Assembly (NCBI GenBank): GCA_963971575.1
Contig: OZ020616.1
Location: 26,020,306-26,084,305, forward strand
DNA length: 64,000 nucleotides
DNA from: Liopterus haemorrhoidalis
Taxonomy: Eukaryota > Arthropoda > Insecta > Coleoptera > Dytiscidae
Direction of reading: 5' to 3'
Part shown: positions 12,171-22,950 of the stretch, piece after piece
How positions within the stretch are numbered: position 1 is the first letter of the stretch
How the letters are laid out: every line of letters begins with the position of its first letter
The notes under the pieces: model-generated
What the model was told of the DNA's origin: nothing
The model's database searches: none
The model's input: the letters and a program-made list of their open reading frames with translations, nothing else
Program-made: the position numbers and the translations under genes

Positions 12171-12582
12171 TATTATACCTATTAATTGTATTACTAACTT
12201 CAATTAGAAATTACGGTAATTCTATTTTTTTTTTAATCTTTTTAACTTAGTTGACGTGTAACGTATATGTGTCGCAACTAGGGATGGGAATTTATTTTTG
12301 AATATCGATATATGTGCGATTCGATATATCGTAAGTGTAATATCGATATTCGATATATATCGAAGTAAAAATATCTATATTTTCGATATATCGAAATAAT
12401 TAACACGTAACATGAAAGATATATAAATTCCATTTTTTTTTTTTTTGTTGGCTTGGCTGGAATAGAAGTCGCCACTTGACAGACAATCACTTTACAGTTG
12501 GTACTCACCCAGCTACCAACCAACTTTCTAATATTTTCCTAGTTAACTGCTCTCATAATTAAATATATATATATATTATATA

Positions 12583-13540
12583 TGCTGTCCACTTTTGTAA
12601 GGACAAACCAGATCTTTTTGGTTACTTTCAAAGTGTATTATGGACTTTAAATGTCAATCAAATATATTCATTACGCTGTAAAAGCTACTTTAAATTTATT
12701 GGTTATGATCATTATTAAGAAAATGACATTTTTATAATTTTTTAATACCAACATGACATATAATTTTAAAGGTGCAAATTATAAAATCAAAATTTCGTCT
12801 TACAGGCTATTCCAAGCGATTAGGCGGAACTAAATGGAAATTTCATATGTCAAATGACATACAGTCTGTTCCAAACGGTTAAGCGGAACTAAATGGGAAT
12901 TTAGTTCTTTTAGGTTGTCACGAGAAGGGACCTTGCTTGGGTTATTTCATTTTTGACGTTGGGATGTCAAAATTTAAAATTCCAACAATGAAACCATGGA
13001 AACGAATGACGTATGTCAAAATTAAATATTTTTTTTAGATATTTTAATGACAAAAAATAAATAAATGGGAAATTTGTATTAAGAATGACACAAAAAATCA
13101 AAATATAAAGAAAATGACATTTTAAAATGGTATTAACCTTAACCAAAAAATGTTTATTGTAAGTATGATTTACAAAGCTTAAACAAAACGGCCGAAAGGC
13201 ACGATTTAAACGATGAAAGTAACTAGATTGCAAAATCTAGTTCCGCTTAACCGTTTGGAACAGACTGTATGTCAAATATTTTAATACATTTTTCCATATT
13301 TTGAAGACAAAAACCTAAATAAATGGGACATTTTTATTAAGAATGACAAAAAATTAAAATGCGATGAAAAGGACATTTTATAATGACAATCAATTTAATC
13401 TAGAATTTAAATGTGAGCATGTTTTACAAATCTTAAGCAAAATGACCAAAAGTCCGAATTAATAGATAAAAATTACTAGATTTCAAAATCTACTACCGTT
13501 TGGAATAGCCTATAGTTTGTTTTTAAAAAAGTGAACAGCA
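12583..13540. mobile_element. TA-flanked inverted-repeat element inside the hAT
   Basis: The left end TGCTGTCCACTTTTGTAAGG and the reverse complement of the right end, TGCTGTTCACTTTTTTAAAA, are flanked by TA on each side (12581-12582 and 13541-13542); similarity continues into ACAAAC. TA flanks with such TIRs suggest a Tc1/mariner-type non-autonomous element. No coding capacity is seen. Confidence 0.65.
12802..13512. repeat. Nested inverted and tandem repeats
   Basis: An outer pair, AGGCTATTCCAAGCG near 12807 and TTTGGAATAGCCTAT near 13498, encloses an inner, almost perfect ~34-bp pair starting TGACATACAGTCTGTTCC (about 12864-12900 and 13237-13275). Two diverged tandem copies of ~245 bp (about 13020-13262 and 13263-13505) share AAATGGGA, AAGAATGACA and ACATTTTA phrases in the same order. 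This looks like repeated insertion or duplication of one small inverted-repeat element. Confidence 0.6.
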
Positions 13541-13900
13541 TATATTTAAATGTAAAAAATATACAAGAATACCGATATTTTGTGCGAATATCGATATTTT
13601 GCGCGATATATCGCATTTCAAATATCGATATAAAAATATCGATATAGTTTTCTAAAGTATCGATATTTTCGAAATATCGATATATCGTTCCCCTCCCTAG
13701 TCGCAACCTGTAGAAGATAAGGAGAAAAATTTTATCCGTTAACTTAAAAAATTTTAATATGTTTCAAATTTTTTAATTTTAACTCTGATTTTTATAATAT
13801 ATTTGCAAGTAAGTGTAATAATGTTTAATTTTATTTTTTATTTATTATTAATTTTATATTTACTTTATGTAATTTATTTTAACATACATGTACTTATTTT

Positions 13901-13940
13901 TAGGCTTTGACAATGGTTCAGATAGAACCGAAACTAGTTA
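13901..13940 (+). ncRNA. Candidate hammerhead-like motif, PLE right arm
   Basis: This is the mirror of the left-arm motif: TTTGACAATGGTT, a loop, then AACCGAAACTAG. It differs from the left copy by G to C in the first box and by one loop base. Confidence 0.4.
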
Positions 13941-14022
13941 GCAAATAAATAAATCTTTTTAAATATTTGACTAAATTTGCTTTTAATTATCGACCGAAAC
14001 CCAAGAAAATACTTATATATTT

Positions 14023-14370
14023 ATCTATAAAATACGGTCAAGAATTCTTTTATTCAATATAATAATAAATATAGATATCTTTGTTTTATTATTAGAGTCA
14101 GGGTAAAAAATTCATTAAAATATGAACTATCAAATGTTATATGTATCAAACAGATTACATAATTGGGTGACTGTAGCTCATTAAAATTTTATAAGAGGTA
14201 AGATTTAAAATATATGCCATATCCGTGCATCTGATTTTTTTTTTTTTTAATTTTTGAATATTTTTGTCAACTGAATTTATTTGAGTGAAAATGTTTTTAA
14301 TATTATTTGGACGATTTTTTTTGTGATGAAATTGGTTTTCAGATATCTCCATTGCCAGCTACGATTATTT
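14023..14370. other. Intergenic, no gene seen
   Basis: AT-rich sequence without a recognisable coding region or element end. Confidence 0.5.
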
Positions 14371-14570
14371 ATATATATTGGGATATGCACTCTATGGACT
14401 GATGTTAAATAAAGTTTAAGACAACATTTATTCCAAATATCCGATATTTCGGCTTTATTTTAAGCCTTCATTCAGGGCCTATAATTTACAAAATTCAAGC
14501 CGAAATATCGGATATTTGGAATAAATGTTGTCTTAAACTTTATTTAACATCAGTCCATAGAGTGCATATC

Positions 14571-14580
<10 letters not shown>
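14371..14580. repeat. Near-perfect fold-back with hammerhead-like core
   Basis: Two arms of ~80-85 bp (about 14371-14456 and 14497-14580) are inverted copies around a ~40-base spacer. On the minus strand the left arm and spacer read CCTGAATGAAGGCTT...AAGCCGAAATATCGG, again the PLE hammerhead order (CTGA box, GGCTT/AAGCC stem, GAAA). The arms are probably head-to-head PLE terminal fragments. A TA microsatellite follows to ~14603. Confidence 0.7.
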
Positions 14581-14603
<23 letters not shown>

Positions 14604-14606
<3 letters not shown>

Positions 14607-15080
14607 ATTTAATGTAATCTTACCGAGAATGATGAGTATGATTTGGGAATTAAACAAGGTGGGAAGGTGGACGGGAAAAAAGGAGGTTTGCCAGTGACAC
14701 CCGTCACAGCAAGACTTCGGTAGCACTATTTGAAGGGGGGCCATGGAACGTTTAACTATAGAGTTTGTATCTTATTTAATGAATATGATTTCCTAGTTCG
14801 ACATTTTTTAATTTAGCTAATTTATCAAATTTATATAATAATTAAATATGGTTTATTAATAATAGTCCTTCATAGATTAATATTTGTAGATTCTAAATAT
14901 GTGGCTACAGCTTCATAATTTTTTTATAAAGATTCAAAATAGATATTTTTATGTTGGTAGGTAGAGGTATTTGTTCAGAAAGTAAGGTTTCTATTAGTTC
15001 ATTTTGTTCAACTTTGTATATTTACATGATAGTAGTAGTTTGTCAAGTGATTTGGATTAGCAGGTATATTACACAAACGA
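14604..15080. other. Intergenic, no gene seen
   Basis: No coding region or element boundary is visible; mostly AT-rich, with a short G-rich patch at 14655-14745. Confidence 0.5.
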
Positions 15081-15099
15081 AAATTTAATATATATATAA

Positions 15100-15880
15100 C
15101 GCAAAGAGCGTTTCGAATTGAGTTTATTGTTGGGCGCCATGGAAGCATCTCAAACCGCTTGGACCCGCTCGTACGGTACGGACCCCCGTAAATGTGGAGA
15201 GGGTGAGGGAGTATTTGCAAAGAAGCCCAAGGCGTTCTGCACGAAAACACGTTCAAGCCTTAAGAGTAAGTCGTTCCACAGTCTGTCGTATTGTTAAACA
15301 AGTTTCATCCATACAAGTTGACTTTAGTCCAGGAGCTGAAACCAAACGACTATCCGCAACGCAATGATTTTTGTTTGGCTATGCTCGCGATGCTAGAAGT
15401 AAACGAAGCTGCAGTGTTGTTTATGAGTGACGAAGCTCACTTCCATTTGAATGGATTTGTTAATCGACAAAACTGCCGTTATTACGCCTCTAAAAACCCT
15501 CGGCAGCTGCATGAACGGCCTCTGCACAGTCCAAAAGTGACGGTATGGTGTGCAGTTTCATGCAACTGTATAATTGGTCCATATTTCTTCGAGGAAGATA
15601 GCAACACAGTTACTGTGAACGCTGACCTTTACGTTCAGATGATCTAACTTCTTGATACGCGAATAACGCAGACTAAGGCCTGTCATTCCTCAAGAGAGAA
15701 TTTGGTTCCAGCAAGATGGTGCTACTCCTCACACTGCAAGAGCATCGGTAGAAGTTTTGCGCCAAATGTTTCCAGGGTGCCTAAATTCACGTTTTGGGTA
15801 CCTGCTTTGGCCTCCGAGGTCACCAGATTTGAAAACATGCGATTTCTTCCTCTGGGGTTATCTAAAGGGTCACATGACTG
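15100..15880 (+). pseudogene. Decayed mariner/Tc1-like transposase
   Basis: Transposases of this family cut and paste DNA at TA sites using an Asp-Asp-Asp/Glu triad. About 15175-15330 reads as a helix-turn-helix (SPRRSARKHVQALRVSRSTV). 15291-15647 holds the first catalytic region with MSDEAHFHLNG and RPLHSPKVTVWCAV. In another frame about 15705-15870 gives QQDGATPHTARAS (second Asp) and WPPRSPDL..CDFFLWGYLK (third). Start, frame and stop are all damaged, and the three parts lie in at least two frames, so it is inactive. Confidence 0.8.
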
Positions 15881-15975
15881 ATATAATTTTAAAAAATTAA
15901 AATGGCATATAATTTACTATTAATGTATGTTAATAAATTTTTTTTGTCTTGAGAAATCATTGTGTAATGTTCATT

Positions 15976-16050
15976 CAAAAATCGTCAGGTTCCCTATATA
16001 TACTATACGGTTATATATATATACAGGGTGGGCCATGGGAACCTGACGAT
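15976..16050. repeat. Transposon terminal inverted repeat fold-back
   Basis: ATCGTCAGGTTCCC at ~15978 and GGGAACCTGACGAT at ~16036 are reverse complements around a TA-rich spacer. The phrase CAGGGTGGGCCATGGGAACC resembles mariner-type TIRs seen with transposases like the one just upstream. The right copy abuts PLE coding sequence at ~16049, so the transposon end marks the 5' break of the PLE. Confidence 0.55.
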
Positions 16051-16188
16051 TATAACCTAACGACACCCAACATATTCTTAAAAGAACACCCAGAAATTAT
16101 TATTAGCAAGGCTGATAAAGGTAACATTACTGTTGTCCAGGACAAACAGGAATACACCAACAAAGCTAACGTATTGTTGAACGATTAA
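16049..16188 (+). pseudogene. PLE A RT, N-terminal fragment
   Basis: An open frame with FLKEHPEIIISKADKG and DKQEYTNKANVLLND, matching the conserved segment before the RT fingers of Penelope proteins. It stops where the Gypsy A LTR begins. Upstream PLE sequence is missing. Confidence 0.7.
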
Positions 16189-16191
16189 TAA

Positions 16192-16365
16192 TGAAGCTTT
16201 AGTACTGACAAAATTATATATTTATTTTATTTTACTCTTATTTACAACTGTCTGTCTAGTGATGTTCGTCAGATGTTAAAACATTAAAAATACATATCAT
16301 GGATAACTATAATTATATATACATATATGTCATGGGTGACTATAATAATAGTAACATATATGACA
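16192..16365 (-). repeat. Gypsy A 3' LTR
   Basis: 174 bp, matching 29618-29795. On the minus strand it starts TGTCATATATG, directly after the polypurine tract, and ends in GCTTCA. Confidence 0.9.
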
Positions 16366-16379
16366 TCTCCTTTTTTTTT
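16366..16379 (-). promoter_or_regulatory. Gypsy A polypurine tract
   Basis: On the minus strand an A run ending GGAGA immediately precedes the TG of the 3' LTR, the expected place and composition for the plus-strand DNA primer of an LTR element. Confidence 0.7.
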
Positions 16380-16454
16380 AACTAAATATGTAACAAATAC
16401 AATTTACATAATTATTTTTTTTAAATACCAAAGAGTTTATATAATTATTTTATT

Positions 16455-17546
16455 TTACTTATATTTCCCTGCTTGATATCTGTCTGGAACCTTTACAAGT
16501 CTTCCACTACGTGTTCTAGTGGGCTCAGTAAAAATAAAAGAATTTTCTAAATAGGTTTCAGAGAGATTTTCATCAGGTCTGTTATGATTCTGAACTTTAT
16601 CTTTATCCGTAACTGGACTATCCTGAGGATTATCCTCTGATTCATCAGGAATTACGTCAATAAATTTTCTATTTCTTATTAATTCAGAACTATTTTTAGT
16701 TTTAATTTTATAAGCCCTTGGTATTCCTGGCCCGTCCACCACTACCCCATCTTCCCATTTATTATTATTTTGAAATTTTATTTTATTTCCAATTTGGACT
16801 GTGGGTAACGGTTTCGTGCCTCTATCATAATAAGATTTATAATTATTTTGCTGGTTAAGTAATTTTCTTTTTGTATTTTTTACATTAATTACATAAGGTA
16901 ATAGGAATTTATTACAAACAGGTAAAATTACATTTAGCCTACGAGACATCAATAATTGAGATGGTGAGCCTAAATCTTTTTTAGGGGTGTTGCGATAATC
17001 TAACAACGCTAAATAGACATCTTTACAGTCATCACAAGATTTCTTTATAATATTCTTAACTGTTTGTACCGTACGTTCAATCACACCATTAGACTGACTA
17101 TGGTATGGACTAGAAATAATGTGTTTAAATCTCCATTCATCTGCAAATATTTTAAATTGACGTGAAGAGAACTGTGGACCACCATCTGAATATAATATTT
17201 TAGGTATACCATGGCGAGCAAAGTCGGCTTTTAATTTATTTATTACACTTGTAGAATAGGTATCTCTACTCAACAAATGTAATTCAGGATTTTTAGAATA
17301 GTAATCTACAAGTAACAAATAATTTTTATTTTGATATGTGAAAAGATCACAGCCTACTACTTGCCAGGGTCCATCTGGTACTGATCGCAACAATAATGGT
17401 TCTCGTTGGTGCGAACTCATGTACCTTTTACATATTGTACATCGGCTAATGTAATGATAAATGTCTCGCGACATTCCTAACCAAAACAAACTTTCGCGTG
17501 CTAGCGCTAATGTTCTTTGAATGCCTTGATGGCTATAATGAAGTCT
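16455..17546 (-). pseudogene. Gypsy A integrase and C-terminal tail
   Basis: The integrase inserts the retrotransposon cDNA into the host genome. The H2C2 zinc module begins near 17540 (HYSHQG...) and ends with CTICKRY. The catalytic core shows GCDLF (first Asp), YSDGGPQFSS (second Asp) and NGVIERTVQ (Glu). The tail after ~16850 carries a chromatin-binding-like basic region and ends at 16455. The frame is open across 17489-16455 with all three catalytic residues. The upstream part of the same polyprotein lies beyond the LINE insertion, at ~27.58 kb, and the frame resumes correctly there once the insertion and one 13-bp TSD are discounted. Confidence 0.85.
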
Positions 17547-17642
17547 TTTTAAAATACTATTCTATTCTATTCTATATTAAACTTAATGGCTTAGGCTGTA
17601 CGCCAGTCCGCCAGCGCGTAGCTTTTCAGGGGTCATCAGATT

Positions 17643-20600
17643 TTAGAGATTTTTGTTAATCTTGGCCAGGTATTCCATGAGGAGGGCACATGTTGTCGGG
17701 GCGGGGCGCTGTAGTACATCCTGTAGAGAGATGGGTGCTTGATAGTGGGAGAGTAGTTTCCGGTAGAGACTATTGCTGTGGTTGCTGTAATTCTGGCAAG
17801 AGAAAAATATGTGCGTTACATCGCCAAACTCCCCGCATGTGCAGAGGGGCGAGTCCACAACTTGAATTTTATTTAAGTGGCTGTAAGAGTGGCCGTGATT
17901 GAGTCTTAGTCTAGTAACAGTCGAGATGGTTTTTTTATCCAGTGGCAAGTGATAGAACCAGGGTTTGGGAGAGATATTCGGTTGTAGTCTATGGAGATGT
18001 GATCCTCGGTTACGCGCTGTGGTGTCCCATTCGCGTTGCCATTTTATCTTAAGTGTCTGATGGAGTTGAGGAATGTAATCTTTATAGTACACTTTATTTT
18101 CTGTCTGCTCTTCTTGCAAAGTAGCACCTTGTTTTGCTAGCTGATCTGCAATTTCGTTTCCGGGAATATTGCAGTGGCTGGGAATCCAAGCGAATTGAAC
18201 TTTATGGTTGGCTGTGTTGAGGGTGTATGTAAAAGTTTTGATGGTGAGCAGAGTTTTAGATACATTGAGAATTCCGGATTGGTTTATTAACTGAAGGGAA
18301 GAAAGAGAGTCTGTCAAAATTAGTGCTCTGCGTATGCCTAGCTGGGGTATTATGATTAGGGCGTGCATTATAGCTAGTAGTTCCACTGACATTATTTGGA
18401 GGGACGAAGATACTTTTTTTGCTATCCTGATGTTACGTGATGGAATGTAAACTCCATACCCTGTGACTCCTACAGTGGGTATTTTTGAACCGTCTGTATA
18501 TATTTGGGTGTATTCTGGGAATTTTTCGTGGAGGATTTCTTGCAGTAGTGCTCCATTTCCTTGTCTGTTTTGCTTGTCCATACCTATGTTTAGATGTATG
18601 GGCATCGGTGATATTTGTGGAGCATAAGGTGTTAAGTAACAAGGAAGATTGTTATAGGAATTAGTACGCCTTATATAAGGAGTCAGTTTGTTAAGAATAG
18701 TTAGGTCATGGGTTCACGGAGTCGAGTAGGACGTCCTGTAGTATATTTCAGGTGTGAAAGCTGGTAAAGGCTGGCTAGAATAGGACTGTTGTTCAATGAA
18801 GCTTGTTGGAGCAGAAATTTTGAAGCTTGAAATTTAGCTGTGAGGTGTAGTGGTGGTTCAGACGCTTCTACTAACAGTGCTTTAGTGGGTGTCGAACGCA
18901 TGGCTCCTAGGCATATTCTGATGGCTTGAAATTGTATTCTATCAAGTTTCCCTCTTCTTACGGCGGTAAGCGGTGACATAATTGTGCTGGAGTAATCTAT
19001 GATGGAGCGTAATAGACTGCGATAAATAAGCAACATCGTTTGGGGATGGCCACCCCACCAGGTTCCTGACAGCGAACGTAAAATATTGAGGACATTTTGG
19101 CATTTTTTGGCAATATAATTTAAATGTGCTTCCCAGGTGAGCTTATAATCGAACTGGATGCCCAAATAGAGGTGCGATGGACGCACGCCTAGGGGCTGAT
19201 TATCAAAGAATATTTGCGGAAGAGGATCATTATTGAAATTGAGTCGGTTACTAAATACAACTACTTTGCTCTTATCGGGAGATAATGTAAAATGATATTC
19301 ATCAAGCCATGTTTTAAGTGAATGCAGCGCAAGGTTAATAAGTTGTGTAATAATATGGATGTGCTTATGAGTAAAATATAATACAATATCGTCAGCGTAT
19401 TGTAAGTAATGAACGTAAGGTGATATGGCAGTAGTAAAGAGGGATGTATAAATATTAAACAAGAGTGGACTCAATACGGAGCCTTGTGGAAGTCCTTTGC
19501 AAGAGGATCTCGGACCATAGAGAGAGTTTTTATATTTAATGAAAACAGTTTTGTTGGCTATAAGCTGGTAAATCAGTTTTATGATGGTCGTTGGTACTTT
19601 GAATTTAGCAAGAGCTTACAAAAGTGTAGGAATATCTACGTTATCAAAGGCTCCTTTCAGGTCCAGAAATACGGCAACAAGGTGTTCTCTTTTGGCAAAG
19701 GCTATATGGATATCAGTAGTGAGCTTTGACGTGCAGTGAAGACAAGATCTACCCTTCCGGAAGCCAATCTGTTGTTGTGGGAGAGCGCAGTTTTTTTCGA
19801 GCCACCAGTCAAGTCTAAGTTTTAAAAGGTGTTCGGCCACTTTGAATAGGCATGATGTGAGGGCAATAGGGCGGTAAGAAGATGGCAATGTCGTGTCTTT
19901 TCCTGGCTTATGTATGGGTACAATATATGTGTTTCGCCAAGTAGGTGGTATTTCTTCTCCTTGTAATATATTATTTATAATTTCAAGGTGGATCTTTTTC
20001 AATTCGGATGGTAGATGTTTAAGGTGTACAAAGGAAATACCATCGGGGCCGGGTGCAGAGTTTTTAATTGTGTTTATGACGGTATTGTATTCCTGTAATG
20101 TAAAGGGCGATGTTAGAAATGGATCGTCGGGTACTGTAATAGGCAACAAGATTTCAGGATTGACGTAGGAAGGTGTAAGCTCATATAAAAATTCTTCAAT
20201 GCAAGTCATTGGTTTATTGAAAGATGTGGTTGTTGCTTTCTTATAGATTTTTATTTTGTTCCAGACGTCAGATATTGGGGTCTCAGGATTCAGTGACTGA
20301 CAGAAATCTCTGAAGGATAATTTCTTTTTTTCTTTGAAAGTCCTTTTTGCTAAGGCTATAGCTTGCTGGGCTTTTAAGTACTTATCCAACGTAGGTGTCT
20401 TCTTATATTCTGATATAGCTATTTTTCGAGCCTTCTTCAGTTTTCCACAGTTCTCGTCCCACCATGGTGTAGGGCAGTATGATTTTTTTCTTGAAGAGAT
20501 GGGGATTGAAATATCTGATGATTTGTGGATGATGTTACAGATTGTTTTATTTTGTTCCACTATATTAGTTTCACTGGTATTGACGCTTTGCAGTAGATTG

Positions 20601-21334
20601 GTGCAGGTGTTGTGGTATAATAACCAGTCTGCTTTCTTAAAGTTGTATACTGGCAGGTTAAATGCCATGCCGGTATTATCACGATGATGTACCGGGAAGG
20701 TAAGCTCTGATAGTAGCGGGAAATGGTCACTGCCATAAGTATCGTCTAAGGTTACGCTGTTGATGTGGGGTGCAATGTTAGCAGTGCTCAATGTGAGATC
20801 AACATGACTATCGGCTTCTCCTGGACGTGACAGTCGTGTGGGTTTTCCATCATTTAGAATGCACAGGTTGAGGGAATCTATAAGATCTTCTATTACTCGT
20901 CCAAGGTTGTCTGTAGTCTCACTACCCCATATAGCATTGTGTCCATTGAAGTCGCCACATAGTAAATATGGCTTTGGGAATCTACTAATAATTGCTCTTA
21001 GGTGGTTTATATGAACAAATGTGCGGGGTGGGATATAAAAGGATGCTATTGTAATGGCATTGGTTTTTACAGCTGTTACTTGAAACGGCAAATATCGAGT
21101 ATTAAGTATAATTTCTGTGAAGTCTATGTCGTTTCGTATTAGTAGAGCTGATCCTCCTGCACCATCAACTCTATCGTGCCTGATGATGTTATATCCACTG
21201 ACACGACATTGGGCATGGGGTTTAAGCCATGTTTCAGATAGCGCTGCTACTTGGATCTTATGGGTGTGTAATAGGCGGAGTAGGTCTGTTTTATTACTGT
21301 GCAGGCTTCTGATATTCCACTGGAGTATTTCCAT
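17643..21334 (-). pseudogene. I-type LINE ORF2: endonuclease, RT, RNase H
   Basis: ORF2 nicks target DNA and reverse-transcribes the element RNA from the nick. From 21334 the AP-endonuclease begins MEILQWNIRSLHSNK, with SETWLKP, CGDFNGHN and GSDHFPL. RT motifs include SAPGPDGISF, YRPIALTS, VFLDLKGAFDNVD, GLPQGSVLSPLLF and the catalytic YADDIVL at ~19405. RNase H lies at ~18520-18150 with YTDGSK, SVELLAIMHA and TDSLSS, followed by a C-terminal CxC..H...C zinc motif (CTCGEFGDVTHIFFSC). Two lesions are visible: an in-frame TAA after the first RT Asp region (~19616) and a frameshift near 18710. Otherwise the domains look complete. The start overlaps ORF1 by ~41 bases. Confidence 0.88.
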
Positions 21335-22618
21335 ATTTATTCAGATTTCTTGGTTCTTGACGATCGGATTTGATCTGAGAGAGGATACTATAAAAAAAGT
21401 TTACTAGTGACTCACTGTGAGTATGGTTGCGAAGTAAAGAGACAAATGTTTCTACATCTTGCTCTTTCCCTGCTGGGGAGGCTGAGGTTGAGGTGGTAGC
21501 AATAGGTTTGAAAACTGGGATGTTATGCGTGAAAAGTTGTTGCCCGTTACCGGTAATTAAGAGCTCGTTATGAGCTCTTCTATCATATACCGGTGAGAGG
21601 GGTGGGGAGGGATGCTTACGTTTTTTCGTCATGCTTGCCATTTGTGAGCAGGACATTTGACCAGGTCTTACGAAAGATGAGGTTGCCGTGGAACTTGTGC
21701 TAGGTTCGATGTTAGGAAATTGCTGCGGTGTAAATGTTGGGCTGGGGGTTACCTTCTTTATCGTTGCCTCGTAAAATGTTTTTCTTTCTGTCGCCATAAA
21801 TCTTTTTATTGCTTTTTGTCTGGTTAATTCCGGGTAGTTCGGATCGAGCGAGGAGTGATCAACTTTACAGTAAATGCAGGTTGGATTGGTTATTGTACAT
21901 ACTGACTTGTTGTGCGGCCCAGAGCATGCTGCACATCTTGTTTCGATTTTACACAATTTCGCGGTGTGTCCAAATTGTAGGTAATTAAAGCAGCGTAGCA
22001 CTGGTAAAACGTATATCTCTACCTCCAGTGAAACATAGAATAAGGTAACACTTGTCGGAAGCTGGCCTCCTGCAAATGTTAGGACTACCGTCTGTGTAGG
22101 ACTGTATACTGGTGGTGTTATCCCAGCGGGGCTTGTTCTACGGTTGAGGCGGCGAGCTGAGAGAACATTGATAGGGCTTTTTATATTATTTATGATATCT
22201 TCTAAATTTAGCGAAACGTCGACGTTTCTAAATTTAGCGAAACGTCGACGTTTCTAATTATTCCTTGTCGGGAAGTAAGATGTGTCGGAATAAATATTTC
22301 AAATCTTTCCTTAAGTTTTGAGTTTTGAGCAAACTTGTTTGCGAGATCGAAGGTCTGAAAGTCAATTCCAATTCTGTCCCGCCCTTTTCTTGAAATTAAT
22401 TTTATCCCTGTAATACCCTCGTCTGTCAAAATCTTCCCCAAAGTCATTGGGTGAATTTTGCTAACAGGGGTAGAGTCACTCTGATTGGGTAGAGATTGAA
22501 CATAGACCTGATAAGGTGCAGAGTCTACAGCAGTATATAAATTTTGGGTTCTTACAGTTCGGTTAAGATCCGGCGGGTCCACTCGGGGTGGACCCCGGTC
22601 GTTTTCACCCATCACCAT
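21294..22618 (-). pseudogene. I-type LINE ORF1 (gag-like, CCHC zinc knuckles)
   Basis: ORF1 binds the element RNA in a ribonucleoprotein. It starts at 22618 (MVMGENDRGPP). The middle is broken at 22202-22253 by a 26-bp tandem duplication that shifts the frame. The part after the break (22001-21294 and just upstream) has consecutive zinc knuckles (CFNYLQFGHTAKLC, CAACSGPHNKSVC, CIYCKVDH...) followed by QKAIKRFMATERKTFYEA, as in I-element ORF1. A proline/serine-rich tail ends at 21294. Confidence 0.85.
22202..22253. repeat. 26-bp tandem duplication breaking LINE ORF1
   Basis: Two identical 26-bp units (22202-22227 and 22228-22253), each containing the palindrome AACGTCGACGTT. Since 26 is not a multiple of three, it produces the frameshift and stop in ORF1. 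Confidence 0.95.
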
Positions 22619-22674
22619 TCACTACACTAACCCTATTTTCACCCACACTATAAAAAACACACAAAAAAAAAAAC

Positions 22675-22847
22675 TGTAATATCTTGTATATTATGTATTA
22701 GTTGGCGTTATTAATTTATATTGTTATTGGCGTAACTAGGTAAAGATATATGTTTATTGTATTGTATTTTGTTAATTTACATTTTGACGTATATAAATAA
22801 ATATCTATTAAATATACTCTCCTAATTCATTACTCCACATTATTACA
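22675..22847 (+). repeat. Gypsy B 5' LTR
   Basis: 173 bp, starts TGTAATATC and ends ATTATTACA. One difference from the 3' LTR (GTTATTA against GTTAATA). Confidence 0.95.
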
Positions 22848-22950
22848 TTTTTGGCGACGAGGTAAAAAAAAAGTTAAATAAATTGTTGCAGACAAGGCGT
22901 AGGCAAAAAAATTAAAAAAAAAAAAAAACACGGCGGTTTATTTTACAATA

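Larger units (their letters stand above)
12279..13699. mobile_element. hAT element nested in the PLE arm, perfect TSD
   Basis: The element begins TAGGGATGGGAA and ends with the reverse complement of TAGGGAGGGGAA (11 of 12 matching). It is flanked by the perfect 8-bp direct repeat GTCGCAAC at 12271-12278 and 13700-13707; removing the element and one copy restores the PLE arm as read in the inverted left arm. Subterminal regions are packed with ATCGATAT-type motifs on both sides, likely transposase-binding sites. No transposase is encoded. The interior is occupied by further inverted-repeat elements. Confidence 0.9.
10759..14022 (-). mobile_element. Penelope-like element remnant between inverted arms
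   Basis: A left arm (about 10759-11179) and a right arm (about 12179-12278 plus 13708-14022, split by a hAT insertion) are inverted copies of each other, ~415-420 bp each with few mismatches. Between them lies ~1 kb of minus-strand coding sequence for the end of a Penelope reverse transcriptase (RT) and a GIY-YIG nuclease. Inverted, partly duplicated copies are typical of PLEs. Each arm carries a hammerhead-like motif. The 5' part of the coding region, including the RT catalytic motifs, is missing. Confidence 0.8.

Noticed and set aside
18433..18642. Overlapping frames within LINE and Gypsy ORFs (for example 19484-19729, 20334-20687, 28763-29115)
   Set aside because: They are shadows of well-supported coding regions on the opposite strand or in another frame.
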